A DNA stretch of 64,000 bases from Bacillus pumilus (GTDB lineage Bacteria; Bacillota; Bacilli; Bacillales; Bacillaceae), in assembly GCF_009937765.1 (NCBI RefSeq), contig NZ_CP047089.1, forward strand, positions 1,424,272 to 1,488,271, read 5' to 3'. Below are positions 47,813 through 58,019 of this stretch, in pieces. The notes under the pieces were generated by a model. The model was not told the DNA's origin and made no database searches. It saw nothing but the letters and a program-made list of their open reading frames with translations. Every line of letters begins with the position of its first letter. Position 1 is the stretch's first letter. Both the position numbers and the translations under genes were made by a program.

Positions 47813-48901
47813 ATGACAAAGCTAGATCAAACATTAACTATGCTGAAAGACCTAACGGATGCAAAAGGGATTCCAGGAAATGAACGTGATGTCAAAAAAG
47901 TCATGCAGACATACATAGAATCATATGCAGATGAAGTCTCTAGTGACCGCCTTGGCAGCTTAATCGCTAAGAAGGAAGGAAACGCAAACGGACCTAAAAT
48001 TATGCTTGCTGGTCACTTGGATGAAGTCGGATTCATGGTGACAAAAATTGATGACAAAGGCTACATTCGTTTCCAAACTGTCGGTGGATGGTGGTCACAG
48101 GTCATGCTCGCGCAGCGTGTCACCATTGTAACGAAAAAGGGAGACATTACAGGGGTGATTGGCTCAAAGCCGCCACACGTCTTGTCACCTGAAGCACGAA
48201 AAAAGTCGATTGAGATTAAAGATATGTTTATTGATATCGGTGCATCAAGCAAAGAACAGGCAATGGAGTGGGGCGTTCTGCCTGGAGATCAAATCGTTCC
48301 TTATTTTGAGTTTACAGTGATGAATGATGAAAAAATGCTCCTTGCAAAAGCATGGGACAACCGTATCGGCTGTGCAGTAGCAATTGATGTCATGAAGAAC
48401 TTACACAATACTCAGCATGAGAATATTGCTTATAGTGTTTCAACTGTACAAGAGGAAGTTGGCCTGCGTGGTGCCAAAACAGCAGCGTCTACAATTCAGC
48501 CTGATATTGGATTTGCCATTGATGTTGGTGTAGCAGGAGACACGCCGGGCATCACTGAAAAAGAAGCAACGAGCAAACTTGGCAAAGGGCCGACGATTGT
48601 TGTATTTGATGCTTCGATGGTATCTCATAAAGGGCTTCGCGATTTTGTTGTCCAAACAGCGGATGAATTGAACATCCCTTACCAATATGATTCCATGCCT
48701 GGCGGCGGGACAGATGCTGGCGGTATCCATTTAACAGGTCATGGTGTGCCATCACTATCGATCGGGATACCAAGCAGATATATCCATACCCATGCTGCGA
48801 TGATTCACCGAGATGATTATGAAAATGCAGTGAAGCTTTTAACAGAAGTGATCAAAAGACTTGATCAAAAAACGGTTGAGCAGATCACGTACGGTTCTTA
48901 A
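47813..48901 (+). CDS. ysdC: M42 family aminopeptidase/endoglucanase-like YsdC
   Basis: A 362-residue M42 metallopeptidase. Two-metal ligands appear in A-G-H-L-D-E-V-G-F (about 64-72), W-D-N-R-I-G-C (about 182-188) and V-Q-E-E-V-G-L-R-G (about 212-220), with the final H in I-H-T-H-A. It forms large TET-type complexes in the family; substrate is short peptides. ATG 47813 follows AAAGGAGGA. A hairpin closes the unit. Confidence 0.92.
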   Translation: MTKLDQTLTMLKDLTDAKGIPGNERDVKKVMQTYIESYADEVSSDRLGSLIAKKEGNANGPKIMLAGHLDEVGFMVTKIDDKGYIRFQTVGGWWSQVMLAQRVTIVTKKGDITGVIGSKPPHVLSPEARKKSIEIKDMFIDIGASSKEQAMEWGVLPGDQIVPYFEFTVMNDEKMLLAKAWDNRIGCAVAIDVMKNLHNTQHENIAYSVSTVQEEVGLRGAKTAASTIQPDIGFAIDVGVAGDTPGITEKEATSKLGKGPTIVVFDASMVSHKGLRDFVVQTADELNIPYQYDSMPGGGTDAGGIHLTGHGVPSLSIGIPSRYIHTHAAMIHRDDYENAVKLLTEVIKRLDQKTVEQITYGS

Positions 48902-48903
48902 GT

Positions 48904-48941
48904 AAGAAAGCCTTTCCTCAAATAGGGGAAGGGCTTTTTTA
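48904..48941 (+). terminator. Rho-independent terminator after ysdC
   Basis: AAAGCC-TTCCTC pairs with GGGGAAGGGCTTT, followed by a T run. Confidence 0.85.
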
Positions 48942-49068
48942 TTTCAGTGAATTTCCCAGGAAATGAATGCTGTTTTTTCATTACGTCAAAAAGAACTGTT
49001 TTTGACAGAAGAAGAAAACATATTCTAGTGAATAAGGCACATGTGATCTGGCTTTTATTTTTGTAAGA

Positions 49069-49082
49069 TGAAAGCAATAAAA
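49069..49082 (+). promoter_or_regulatory. Possible cre site upstream of cstA
   Basis: TGAAAGCAATAAAA matches TGWAANCGNTNWCA at 12 of 14 positions. cstA belongs to the CcpA regulon in B. subtilis. Confidence 0.4.
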
Positions 49083-49144
49083 AGGACAGAGCCTAAAGAA
49101 TGCCCTGTCAAAAGAGAGTTTATGGAAGTAGGTGAAGATACCTC

Positions 49145-49165
49145 AAGAATAAACATATTATTCTT
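49145..49165 (+). promoter_or_regulatory. Perfect palindrome upstream of cstA
   Basis: AAGAATAA (49145-49152) and TTATTCTT (49158-49165) are perfect inverted arms around ACATA. It lies 88 bases before cstA; no T run follows. An operator is possible. Confidence 0.5.
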
Positions 49166-49252
49166 ATTTGTCAACTTGGTTTTAAAAGAAAGAAAAATCA
49201 ATCAATTTATGTTATATTTGTAACAAATTGTTTGTGCAAAGGGGATGGTTAA

Positions 49253-51049
49253 ATGAATGCGGTTACAATTGTCATAGCTTCTATGTGTATTTTAGCGATT
49301 GCCTATCGTCTTTATGGCACTTTTATGATGGTCAAGGTCTTAAAGGTGACAGACGATCATCCTACACCAGCTCACACATTAGAGGACGGAAAAGATTATG
49401 TGCCAACCAATAAGTGGGTCACATTTGGGCATCACTTTGCTGCGATTGCAGCTGCCGGTCCGTTAGTGGGGCCGATTTTAGCCGCACAATTCGGGTATTT
49501 ACCGGGTCTTCTTTGGCTGTTAATTGGCGCAGTGATTGGCGGAGCTGTACATGATCTTGTCGTCTTATTTGCGTCGATGAGAAAAAAGGGGAAATCGTTA
49601 TCTGAGGTAGCAAAGGAAGAGCTAGGACCTGTCGCAGGATTTTGTACAGGGCTTGCGATGCTGTTTATCATTACGATCACAATGGCAGGTTTGTCCATGG
49701 TTGTGCTTCATGCGTTAGAACGTAACCCTTGGGGGACATTTGCAGTCGGAATCACGATTCCAATTGCGATGGGGGTTGGTCTTTATTATAAAAAGACAGG
49801 CAATTTAAAACTGGCGACAACTGCGGGATTTATTTTGCTGATGGTCGGTGTATTCCTTGGGCCGAATATTCAAGGAACGGCACTTGGCGATCTTTTAACA
49901 CTTGATACAAAAACGCTTGCTCTTGCTTTACCGATCTATGCTTTTTTTGCTGCGGCATTGCCGGTTTGGCTGCTGCTCGCACCGAGGGACTATTTAAGTA
50001 GCTTTATGAAAATAGGTGTTTTTATCGCATTGATTGCTGGAATCTTTGTTGTCAATCCAACGATTCAATTCCCAGCGTTTACGGAGTTTGTCAATGGAGG
50101 AGGTCCTGTTTTAGCTGGTCCTGTCTGGCCGTTTATTTCGATTACTATTGCTTGCGGGGCCATTTCTGGTTTCCACGCATTTGTTGGATCTGGAACAACG
50201 CCTAAGATGCTTGATCGATGGAGCGATATGAAGCCTGTCGCTTTTGGCGCAATGCTAGTCGAATGTCTAGTTGGAATTATGGCGTTAATTGCCGCTACGG
50301 CTCTTCATCCAGGTGATTATTTTGCGATAAATAGTACGCCAGAAGTGTTCCGGACTCTCGGGATGAGTGTCGAGAACCTTCCGCAGCTGAGTAAGGAAAT
50401 TGGTCTTGATTTAGAAGGAAGAACGGGTGGAGCTGTGACATTAGCTGTAGGAATGGCGTATATCTTTACGGGAATTCCGTTCTTTGGTCATTTGGCGTCT
50501 TATTTTTTCCAATTTGTCATTATGTTTGAAGCTGTCTTTATTTTAACCGCTATTGATGCAGGAACACGTGTGGCACGTTATTTAATTCAAGACTTTTTTG
50601 GCGAAGCTTATAAACCGCTTAAACGAAATGACTGGGTCCCTGGGTCGGTGTTCGCAAGTGCGCTTGCTTGTTTTATGTGGGGGTATTTGCTTTACTCTGG
50701 AGACATCGGGTCCATTTGGGCACTGTTTGGGGTGTCAAACCAGTTAATGGCATCGGTCGGACTTATCATCGGAGCAACCGTTGTATTAAAAATTGCAGAT
50801 AAAAGGCGCTATATGCTGACTTGTTTAATTCCACTTGCTTACTTATATGTGACAGTGAATTATGCGGGCTATTGGATGGTAGCAAATGTATACCTTAATC
50901 CCGAGGCATCGGGTTACAGTGTGCTAAATGCGGTGCTGTCAATCATTATGCTGATCTTAGGATTTGTGATTATTGTGTTTGCGATTAAAAAATGGGTTGA
51001 CATTTGGCGTGATCCAACGCTTCGAATGGAAACACCGATCACTGGCTAA
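49253..51049 (+). CDS. cstA: Carbon starvation protein CstA
   Basis: A 598-residue multi-pass membrane protein of the CstA/BtsT family with about 16 helices. E. coli relatives take up pyruvate or peptides on carbon limitation. N-terminal sequence M-N-A-V-T-I-V, the Gly-rich G-P-L-V-G-P-I-L-A-A region (about 65-75) and F-V-G-S-G-T-T-P-K-M (about 322-331) match the family. ATG 49253 follows AAAGGGGATGG. A 350-base leader holds cre-like and palindromic elements. With pftAB 4 kb upstream the region carries two pyruvate/carbon transporters. Confidence 0.93.
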   Translation: MNAVTIVIASMCILAIAYRLYGTFMMVKVLKVTDDHPTPAHTLEDGKDYVPTNKWVTFGHHFAAIAAAGPLVGPILAAQFGYLPGLLWLLIGAVIGGAVHDLVVLFASMRKKGKSLSEVAKEELGPVAGFCTGLAMLFIITITMAGLSMVVLHALERNPWGTFAVGITIPIAMGVGLYYKKTGNLKLATTAGFILLMVGVFLGPNIQGTALGDLLTLDTKTLALALPIYAFFAAALPVWLLLAPRDYLSSFMKIGVFIALIAGIFVVNPTIQFPAFTEFVNGGGPVLAGPVWPFISITIACGAISGFHAFVGSGTTPKMLDRWSDMKPVAFGAMLVECLVGIMALIAATALHPGDYFAINSTPEVFRTLGMSVENLPQLSKEIGLDLEGRTGGAVTLAVGMAYIFTGIPFFGHLASYFFQFVIMFEAVFILTAIDAGTRVARYLIQDFFGEAYKPLKRNDWVPGSVFASALACFMWGYLLYSGDIGSIWALFGVSNQLMASVGLIIGATVVLKIADKRRYMLTCLIPLAYLYVTVNYAGYWMVANVYLNPEASGYSVLNAVLSIIMLILGFVIIVFAIKKWVDIWRDPTLRMETPITG

Positions 51050-51051
51050 AT

Positions 51052-51093
51052 GAAAAAGCCGGTTTGCTATGATAAGCAAACCGGCTTTTTTTA
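51052..51093. terminator. Bidirectional terminator between cstA and sspI
   Basis: A 14-bp stem AAAGCCGGTTTGCT/AGCAAACCGGCTTT is followed by a T run. Confidence 0.92.
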
Positions 51094-51312
51094 TTGCTGC
51101 TGATGAGGCTTTAAGCCTTGCTCTAATGTTTCAAGAATCTCGTTCTTCTCGTTTTCTGATGCTTCTTGCCATAGCACTTCAAACAACACGCCAAGGCCTG
51201 GCAACATTTTTTCCTCACCGCTTTGAATGGCATCTAAAATCGTATGCTCAAGCTGTTCTTGATTATGGCCAGTAATGTTTTGAATGACTGCGCCTCTTAA
51301 ATTAAAATCCAT
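51091..51312 (-). CDS. sspI: Small acid-soluble spore protein I
   Basis: A 73-residue minor SASP of the SspI family (D-F-N-L-R-G-A-V-I at the N-terminus; [14 protein letters not shown] core near 35-48), made in the forespore. ATG 51312 on the minus strand is chosen because GGAGT lies upstream and the upstream in-frame residues are non-coding. A CATAATA -10-like element (51373-51367) may be a forespore sigma-F/G promoter. It is divergent from ysgA. Confidence 0.93.
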   Translation of the reverse strand: MDFNLRGAVIQNITGHNQEQLEHTILDAIQSGEEKMLPGLGVLFEVLWQEASENEKNEILETLEQGLKPHQQQ

Positions 51313-51425
51313 TACCCACACTCCTTTTTTGATGGTGATAGCCCTATTCTGTCTCAAAGACAGGTTTATTATGTAGTGTGCATGAGATATAATAAATTCA
51401 TGATATTTAAAGGAGTTAAAGTCAC

Positions 51426-52169
51426 TTGAAATATATAGAATCAGCAAAAAACACACACATTAAACAGTGGAAAAAGCTCCATACGAAAAAAGAACGAACG
51501 AAAACGGGGCTGTTTCTCGTGGAGGGAATCCACTTAGTCGAAGAAGCATTGAAGAGCCGAGCTGTGAAAGAATTAATGGTCACATCGCCTGATAAGCTTC
51601 CTTCTCATATCGATCCTGACATTGAGCTTTATGAACTGAGCGAAGAAGCCTTTTTTGCCATGACCGAAACGGAAACGCCTCAGCACATCGCGGCAGTTTG
51701 TACAGTTCCTGTATTTGAAGAAAAGAAGTATGAACGACTTCTTCTGTTAGATGCAGTGCAGGACCCAGGTAATTTAGGCACACTCATTCGGACAGCAGAT
51801 GCAGCAGGTCTTGATGCTGTGATCTTAGGCGATGGAACAGTTGATGCGTATAACGGAAAAACGCTCCGTTCCGCACAAGGGTCACATTTCCACCTACCCA
51901 TTTTAAAGCAAAGCCTTCAGCAGACCATAGCAGCATGTAAGGAGCAAGGCATTCCTGTATACGGAAGCGCGCTAAACAATGCGAAAGCGTATAAAAGCGT
52001 AACGGCAGAAGGTCCGTTTGCGTTGATTGTGGGTAATGAAGGAGGGGGTATAAACCCAGAGATTCTTCAAATGACTGACCACAATTTATATGTGCCAATG
52101 TATGGACAGGCTGAATCATTAAATGTGGCTGTTGCAGCGGCAGTTCTTGTTTATCATTTGCGTGGATAG
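51426..52169 (+). CDS. ysgA: SpoU/TrmH-family RNA 2'-O-methyltransferase YsgA
   Basis: A 247-residue SPOUT-class rRNA/tRNA methyltransferase. An N-terminal L7Ae-like substrate-binding domain (about 1-90) precedes the SpoU knot (about 100-245), with [11 protein letters not shown] near 113-123 and V-G-N-E-G-G-G-I near 203-210 binding SAM. The start is TTG 51426, 10 bases after AAAGGAG. It lies upstream of pheST as in B. subtilis. Confidence 0.93.
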   Translation: MKYIESAKNTHIKQWKKLHTKKERTKTGLFLVEGIHLVEEALKSRAVKELMVTSPDKLPSHIDPDIELYELSEEAFFAMTETETPQHIAAVCTVPVFEEKKYERLLLLDAVQDPGNLGTLIRTADAAGLDAVILGDGTVDAYNGKTLRSAQGSHFHLPILKQSLQQTIAACKEQGIPVYGSALNNAKAYKSVTAEGPFALIVGNEGGGINPEILQMTDHNLYVPMYGQAESLNVAVAAAVLVYHLRG

Positions 52170-52171
52170 TG

Positions 52172-52200
52172 TTGCAACATGCGCTCATTTTCACTATAAT
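52172..52200 (+). promoter_or_regulatory. Sigma-A promoter of pheST leader
   Basis: TTGCAA (52172-52177) and TATAAT (52195-52200) are 17 bases apart. Confidence 0.85.
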
Positions 52201-52214
52201 GAAACTAATATTTT

Positions 52215-52477
52215 AAAAACCATGATAGAGGAAGATTGTTTCAAGGAGCGGCCTTATAGGGAGAATGCATCGTAGACTGAAAGTGCATTTAAGGAATGCG
52301 GAAACAGGAATTCACCTCTGGAGTTGTCACCGGGACCGCAAGCTTTGCGTAAAGGTGAACCGGATTCGTTTGATTCCGTTATGTCAATGAAGCTTATTCG
52401 CACATGTATTTGTGCTTAACAAGGGTGGTACCGCGACCACAACTCGTCCCTTCTTTTCTAGAGGGGACGGGTTTTTT
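52215..52477 (+). ncRNA. T-box riboswitch (Phe) controlling pheST
   Basis: Core AGGGTGGTACCGCG (52422-52435); terminator CTCGTCCC ... GGGGACGGG plus T run (52443-52477). The specifier is TTC at 52311-52313 in GGAATTCACC, a phenylalanine codon in the expected GAA-codon-A setting. Confidence 0.94.
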
Positions 52478-52545
52478 ATTGTCTTCAAACGATCAAACAG
52501 CCGTTTATCCAGGCGGTTTTGTATATCAAAAGGAGGATTACACTC

Positions 52546-53580
52546 ATGCAAGAAACGTTAAAACAGCTTGAAACAGAAGCGATAGCGAAGGTTGAAGCAG
52601 CTAGCTCGCTCAAAGAAGTCAATGACATACGTGTTCAATATTTAGGGAAAAAAGGACCGATCACAGAGGTACTCCGCGGAATGGGCAAGCTCTCCGCAGA
52701 AGAAAGACCGAAAATGGGCGCACTCGCAAACGAAGTGAGAGAGCAGATTGCTGGTGCTATTGCTGAAAAAAATGAACAGCTGGAAAAAGAAGAAGTGAAA
52801 AAGAAACTTGCGTCTCAAACGATCGATGTGACATTGCCAGCAAACCCAATCAAAATAGGGGCAAGACATCCATTAACGATTGTTGTTGAAGATATTGAAG
52901 ATTTATTTATTGGCATGGGCTATACCGTTGAAGAAGGTCCTGAGGTAGAAACGGATTACTATAACTTTGAAGCGCTGAATCTTCCAAAGGAGCATCCGGC
53001 ACGTGATATGCAGGACAGCTTCTACATTACCGAGGATACACTGCTCAGAACACAAACGTCACCAGTTCAAGCGCGTACACTTGAAAAATATAAAGGACAA
53101 GGTCCTGTGAAAATCATTTGCCCTGGGAAAGTATATAGACGAGACAGTGATGACGCGACTCATTCACATCAATTTATGCAGATTGAAGGGCTTGTTGTTG
53201 ATCACAATATTAGCATGAGTGATCTAAAAGGTACGCTTGAAACAGTCGCAAGAAAAATGTTTGGTGAAGATCGTGAAATTAGACTGCGTCCAAGCTTTTT
53301 CCCATTCACAGAACCATCTGTAGAAGTGGATGTGTCTTGCTTTAAATGTGGAGGAAAAGGCTGTTCTGTATGTAAAGGAACAGGCTGGATTGAGATTTTA
53401 GGAGCTGGAATGGTTCATCCGAATGTCCTGAAAATGAGCGGATTTGATCCGGAAACTTACCAAGGCTTTGCTTTTGGAATGGGTGTTGAACGGATTGCGA
53501 TGCTCAAATACGGCATTGATGATATTCGTCATTTCTACACAAATGATATTAGATTCACAAAGCAATTCAAGCAGGACTAA
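52546..53580 (+). CDS. pheS: Phenylalanyl-tRNA synthetase alpha subunit
   Basis: A 344-residue alpha subunit of the alpha2-beta2 enzyme. An N-terminal coiled coil (about 1-85) precedes the class II catalytic domain with motif 2 (F-R/Y-R-x-D near 206-210, Y-R-R-D-S-D) and motif 3 ([10 protein letters not shown]). Zinc-type Cys pairs C-F-K-C and C-S-V-C occur near 266-276. ATG 52546 follows AAAGGAGGA; the ATG at 52519 lies within the leader. It is 15 bases before pheT. Confidence 0.97.
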   Translation: MQETLKQLETEAIAKVEAASSLKEVNDIRVQYLGKKGPITEVLRGMGKLSAEERPKMGALANEVREQIAGAIAEKNEQLEKEEVKKKLASQTIDVTLPANPIKIGARHPLTIVVEDIEDLFIGMGYTVEEGPEVETDYYNFEALNLPKEHPARDMQDSFYITEDTLLRTQTSPVQARTLEKYKGQGPVKIICPGKVYRRDSDDATHSHQFMQIEGLVVDHNISMSDLKGTLETVARKMFGEDREIRLRPSFFPFTEPSVEVDVSCFKCGGKGCSVCKGTGWIEILGAGMVHPNVLKMSGFDPETYQGFAFGMGVERIAMLKYGIDDIRHFYTNDIRFTKQFKQD

Positions 53581-53595
53581 GAGGAGGAAATCAAC

Positions 53596-56010
53596 ATGTT
53601 TGTTTCATATAAATGGTTAGAAGACTATGTCGATTTAGAAGGCATTCAGCCGGATGAATTAGCAGAAAAAATCACAAGAAGTGGAATTGAAGTGGAGGCC
53701 GTTGAATATAAAGGCGAGGGCATTAAAGGAGTTGTTGTTGGACACGTCGTGGAGCGAGAACAGCACCCGAATGCAGACAAATTAAACAAATGTCTTGTGG
53801 ATATCGGAGAAGACGAACCGGTTCAAATTATTTGCGGGGCGCCGAATGTGGATAAAGGTCAATATGTGGCTGTCGCAACGGTTGGCGCAGTCCTTCCTGG
53901 GAACTTTAAAATTAAAAAAGCAAAGCTGCGCGGCGAAGAGTCTCATGGCATGATTTGTTCTCTGCAAGAATTAGGTGTCGAAAGCAAACTCGTACCAAAA
54001 GAATATGCAGAAGGTATTTTTGTTTTCCCAAATGACGTCAAACCCGGGGAAGATGCCCTTCAGGCACTTCAGTTAGACGATGCAGTACTTGAGCTTGGCT
54101 TAACGCCAAACCGCGCGGATGCCCTGAATATGCTAGGTGTTGCCTATGAGGTTGCAGCCATCTTAGGGAAAGAGATCAAACTTCCTGATACAGCACATGA
54201 CACGTCTTCAGAAAAAGCAGCAGACTATATTTCTGTGAAAATTGAAGATCAAGAAGCGAATCCACTTTATGCTGCGAAGATCATTAAAAATGTAAAGATT
54301 GGACCAGCACCGCTTTGGATTCAAACAAGATTGATGAATGCAGGCATTCGCCCAATTAACAATGTCGTCGATATTACAAACTTTGTACTGCTTGAATACG
54401 GTCAGCCACTTCATGCATTTGATTATGATCGCTTTGGTTCAAAGCAAGTGGTCGTACGTAAAGCAACTGATAGTGAAAGCATTCAAACACTTGATGAGCA
54501 AGAGCGTACACTTTCATCAAAGCATCTTGTCATCACGAATGGCACGAAAGCGCACGCTGTCGCAGGCGTCATGGGCGGCCTTGAATCAGAGGTGCGTGAT
54601 GAAACGACAACGATTCTCTTAGAAGCGGCATATTTCAACGGTCAAACAGTCCGTCAAGCATCTAGAGATTTAGGGCTTCGCAGTGAATCAAGCACACGAT
54701 TTGAAAAAGGACTTGATCCGCAACGTACGAAATCAGCAGCCGAAAGAGCAGCGCAATTGATCAGCATCTATGCAGGTGGTGAAGTGTTAAGTGGGACTGT
54801 GGAGGAAAACCACCTTGAAACAAATATGAATGTCATCCACGTATCCACTGAGCGTGTGAACAAGGTGCTTGGCATGAGCATTTCAAAAGAAGATATGATT
54901 CAAATTTTCAACAAACTGGGCTTTACAGTGGGTGAATCAAATGACGTACTTGTTGTAACGGTTCCTTCTCGCAGAATGGATATCACAATTGAAGAAGATC
55001 TCATTGAAGAAGTTGCGAGATTATACGGCTACGATAATATCCCATCTACACTACCTGCGACAGCTGGTACAGTTGGAGGTCTCACGCCATACCAAGTGAA
55101 GCGCAGAAAGGTGAGACGTTTCTTAGAAGGCGCAGGTCTTTCTCAAGCGATCACGTATTCATTGACAAATCAGCATAAATCTACTGCCTTTGCATTGAAT
55201 TCAGCTTATAAAACAAGACTTTCCTTGCCAATGAGTGAGGAACGAAGTGTGCTTAGACAAAGTCTACTGCCAAACTTACTTGATTCAGTTGCCTATAACT
55301 TGGCTAGACAAGCTGATTCATTTGGCTTTTATGAAACGGGTTCTGTGTTCTTAGCAGAAGCTGAAGGGGCAAAACCGGTGGAAAAAGAACATGTCGCTGG
55401 GGCGCTGACAGGCTTATGGCATAAAAATCTTTGGCAGGGCGAGAAAAAAGCTGTCGATTTTTATGTAGCGAAAGGAATTGCAGAAGGTCTATTTGAAAAG
55501 CTTGGTGTATCAGGCCAAATCACATATGTTCAAGCAGAGCGTGAAGGTCTTCACCCAGGACGTACAGCAGATGTTCATTTAAATGGAAAAGTCATTGGGT
55601 TTGTTGCTGCGCTTCATCCAGTCGTTGAAAAGGAATTAGATTTAAAAGAAACATATGTCTTCGAGTTTGATTTAACAGATGTGATGACGTCTGAATCCAA
55701 GGATATGAAATATACAGCAATTCCGAGATTCCCTGCTGTGACAAGAGATATTGCACTTGTCGTAGATCAGCATATCTCAAGCGGACAGCTGGAGCAGGTC
55801 ATCTTTGAAGCAGGCGGGAATTTACTGACTGATCTATCCGTCTTTGATGTGTATGAAGGTGAACACATGGAAGAAGGCAAAAAGTCTGTTGCATTCTCTC
55901 TCCAATATTTAAATCCGGAACAAACATTGACAGAGGAAGAAGTCACCGCTGTTCATACAAAAGTATTGAAAGCATTAGAAGATACGTATCAAGCCGTCTT
56001 GCGCGGTTAA
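53596..56010 (+). CDS. pheT: Phenylalanyl-tRNA synthetase beta subunit
   Basis: An 804-residue beta subunit. Domains include a tRNA-binding EMAP-like fold near the N-terminus (about 40-150), the B3/B4 editing domain (about 210-380), B5 and a C-terminal ferredoxin-fold anticodon-binding domain (about 705-800). ATG 53596 follows AGAGGAGG. It is transcribed with pheS from the T-box leader, and a bidirectional hairpin follows. Confidence 0.97.
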   Translation: MFVSYKWLEDYVDLEGIQPDELAEKITRSGIEVEAVEYKGEGIKGVVVGHVVEREQHPNADKLNKCLVDIGEDEPVQIICGAPNVDKGQYVAVATVGAVLPGNFKIKKAKLRGEESHGMICSLQELGVESKLVPKEYAEGIFVFPNDVKPGEDALQALQLDDAVLELGLTPNRADALNMLGVAYEVAAILGKEIKLPDTAHDTSSEKAADYISVKIEDQEANPLYAAKIIKNVKIGPAPLWIQTRLMNAGIRPINNVVDITNFVLLEYGQPLHAFDYDRFGSKQVVVRKATDSESIQTLDEQERTLSSKHLVITNGTKAHAVAGVMGGLESEVRDETTTILLEAAYFNGQTVRQASRDLGLRSESSTRFEKGLDPQRTKSAAERAAQLISIYAGGEVLSGTVEENHLETNMNVIHVSTERVNKVLGMSISKEDMIQIFNKLGFTVGESNDVLVVTVPSRRMDITIEEDLIEEVARLYGYDNIPSTLPATAGTVGGLTPYQVKRRKVRRFLEGAGLSQAITYSLTNQHKSTAFALNSAYKTRLSLPMSEERSVLRQSLLPNLLDSVAYNLARQADSFGFYETGSVFLAEAEGAKPVEKEHVAGALTGLWHKNLWQGEKKAVDFYVAKGIAEGLFEKLGVSGQITYVQAEREGLHPGRTADVHLNGKVIGFVAALHPVVEKELDLKETYVFEFDLTDVMTSESKDMKYTAIPRFPAVTRDIALVVDQHISSGQLEQVIFEAGGNLLTDLSVFDVYEGEHMEEGKKSVAFSLQYLNPEQTLTEEEVTAVHTKVLKALEDTYQAVLRG

Positions 56011-56052
56011 AGAAAAAAGAGCTAAGGCCGTATTGGCCTAGCTCTTTTTTAT
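56011..56052. terminator. Bidirectional terminator between pheT and rnhC
   Basis: AAAGAGCTA-GGCC pairs with GGCC-TAGCTCTTT between convergent genes, with T/A runs on both flanks. Confidence 0.88.
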
Positions 56053-56972
56053 AACCATTTTTTCGCTTTTTGTGTGTTGGCAAAATGCAGTTTTGTAAAT
56101 TGACGTAGAGCCTCTTCGCCGTGCATCTTGATGAGCTTTGCAGCGGCCTTGTCCACATGAGGACCTGCTCCCTTTGGAATCTCAAACCCTGCTGCTTCAG
56201 ATAACTTATCCATTTCAATTAAAAAAGCGTACCTTGCAATAATGGAAGCGGCAGCAACTGACAAATGAATGCCTTCTGCTTTTGTGCTAAAGTACGTCCG
56301 CTCCCGAATGATTTTTTTTCCAGCAAGATGCTTAAAATAAATACCCGGTTCTGCAAATTGGTCAATCAAAATAGCTTCAGGCTGTTTCCCATCTAATTTC
56401 TCCAGCACAGAGGTGATGACTTGGTTGTGAAGGAGCGCCTTCATTTTCCCTTGGCTCATGCCCTTTCCCTGCATGGCATTGTACTTTTCATTTCGTAGTA
56501 CGAGAAGGCTGAACGGAATGGTTTTGATGAGATCTTTAGCAATGTTGATAATTTGCGGGTCTTTTAGGCCTTTTGAGTCTTTTACGCCAAGCTCTTTCAT
56601 GAGAGCAAGGTGGCTGGCATCAACATAGGCGGCACAGACCGTTATTGGTCCAAAATAATCACCTGTTCCTACTTCATCTGAACCGATGACGGACATAGAG
56701 GCAATCCCTGACGGCGGACTATATTTTGTGACAGCAGGTGTTTTTGAACTTTTCGGATCAGTTGCTTTTAAATGGCTGAATTGACTGGCTTCAGCTTCTG
56801 CCTTTTGTCCTTGAAATAGCACTTTTCCAGATCGATAAGCTGTAATCGTACAGCCAGGAACCTTTGCTTGAAAAAGGGCGCCTGGTGGTAACGTATCAGT
56901 TAGGTGGTGCGCATACGCGCTCTTCATCTTTTTAAGGTCTTCTGATGTTGCTTTTAAGACGGATTGGGGCAC
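56049..56972 (-). CDS. rnhC: Ribonuclease HIII
   Basis: A 307-residue RNase HIII that removes RNA from RNA/DNA hybrids. The N-terminal substrate-binding domain (about 1-85) is followed by the RNase H fold; catalytic D and E lie in I-G-S-D-E-V-G-T-G-D-Y-F-G-P (about 94-107), with further acids near 200. The start is GTG at 56972, 8 bases after GGAGT on the minus strand. It is divergent from zapA. Confidence 0.93.
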   Translation of the reverse strand: MPQSVLKATSEDLKKMKSAYAHHLTDTLPPGALFQAKVPGCTITAYRSGKVLFQGQKAEAEASQFSHLKATDPKSSKTPAVTKYSPPSGIASMSVIGSDEVGTGDYFGPITVCAAYVDASHLALMKELGVKDSKGLKDPQIINIAKDLIKTIPFSLLVLRNEKYNAMQGKGMSQGKMKALLHNQVITSVLEKLDGKQPEAILIDQFAEPGIYFKHLAGKKIIRERTYFSTKAEGIHLSVAAASIIARYAFLIEMDKLSEAAGFEIPKGAGPHVDKAAAKLIKMHGEEALRQFTKLHFANTQKAKKWL

Positions 56973-57106
56973 AGTGGATAACTCCTTTTTACCTTGATAT
57001 CATTGATTTCTAAAGTGTACCATAACAGGGAAGGGCTCGTCTTTCCATTCAATGTCTAAACATGTTATGATAGAGACTAGGATTCTCGTGGAATGGAGGA
57101 GAAACG

Positions 57107-57364
57107 TTGTCTGACGGCGGTAAAACGAAAACAACAGTTGAGATTTACGGACAGTCCTATACGATCATCGGTCAAGAAACGAAGATGCATATGCGACACG
57201 TTGCTTCAATTGTTGATGATAAAATGAGAGAAATAAATGAAAAAAACCCATACCTTGATATAAACAAATTAGCTGTACTGACAGCAGTCAATGTCGTCCA
57301 CGACTACTTGAAATTAAAAGAGCAATACGAAAAACTAGAGATTCAGCTTAAAGAAAAGGAATGA
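57107..57364 (+). CDS. zapA: Cell division protein ZapA
   Basis: An 85-residue ZapA, which bundles and stabilises FtsZ filaments. N-terminal beta region [10 protein letters not shown] then a C-terminal coiled coil (about 55-85, K-L-K-E-Q-Y-E-K-L). The start is TTG 57107 behind GGAGGAGA. It lies 7 bases before yshB. Confidence 0.94.
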   Translation: MSDGGKTKTTVEIYGQSYTIIGQETKMHMRHVASIVDDKMREINEKNPYLDINKLAVLTAVNVVHDYLKLKEQYEKLEIQLKEKE

Positions 57365-57371
57365 AATTACC

Positions 57372-57905
57372 GTGATCGATATCATCATTTTGTTTTTGCT
57401 TCTTATGGGAACGCTTGTCGGTCTAAAACGCGGGTTTATTCTTCAATTTATTAAATTGATCAGCTTTGTTGTTTCTATCTTAGTGGCTTCCATGTTTTAT
57501 CAGTCACTTGCACCACAGCTTACGTGGATTCCAGCACCTAATTTTAGCGGCGGTCAAGCGCAGCTCGCTTTCTTTAGTGGGAATCTAGAAACAGCTTATT
57601 ATAATACCATTGCGTTTATCATTCTGTTTATCTTGACCAAAATCCTGCTCGCCATCATTGGCGGATTGCTCACAACCATTGCAAGTATACCTGTAATTAA
57701 GCAGGTCAACAAACTGCTTGGCGGTGTTTTAGGATTTCTTGAAACCTATCTATTTGTATTTATTCTCTTGTTTGTCGCTGCATTACTTCCAGTCGATGCA
57801 CTGCAAACAATGTTGAGCAAATCGATATTAGCAGATGCGATCGTCAGCCACACCCCTTATCTGTCCGGTCTTGTCAAAGACTTATGGACGACGTATGGAG
57901 TTTAA
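57372..57905 (+). CDS. yshB: CvpA-family membrane protein YshB
   Basis: A 177-residue CvpA-type protein with four hydrophobic segments (about 2-15, 25-45, 75-100, 115-140). Colicin-V-production-family homologues are needed for envelope robustness; function unclear. The start is GTG 57372 with AAAGGAA upstream. It is translated close after zapA; a hairpin with T run closes the unit. Confidence 0.88.
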   Translation: MIDIIILFLLLMGTLVGLKRGFILQFIKLISFVVSILVASMFYQSLAPQLTWIPAPNFSGGQAQLAFFSGNLETAYYNTIAFIILFILTKILLAIIGGLLTTIASIPVIKQVNKLLGGVLGFLETYLFVFILLFVAALLPVDALQTMLSKSILADAIVSHTPYLSGLVKDLWTTYGV

Positions 57906-57937
57906 AAACTTCTCCTATCTTGGAGAAGTTTTTTCTC
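57905..57937 (+). terminator. Rho-independent terminator after yshB
   Basis: AACTTCTCC pairs with GGAGAAGTT around a TATCTT loop, followed by TTTTC. Confidence 0.85.
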
Positions 57938-58019
57938 ATTCCATGACAGAAAGTTGTAGGATGAAGGAAAAGTTTGTATATTTATAAATGAAGATGCCAA
58001 AGCGGCTGGAGGATGAGAG

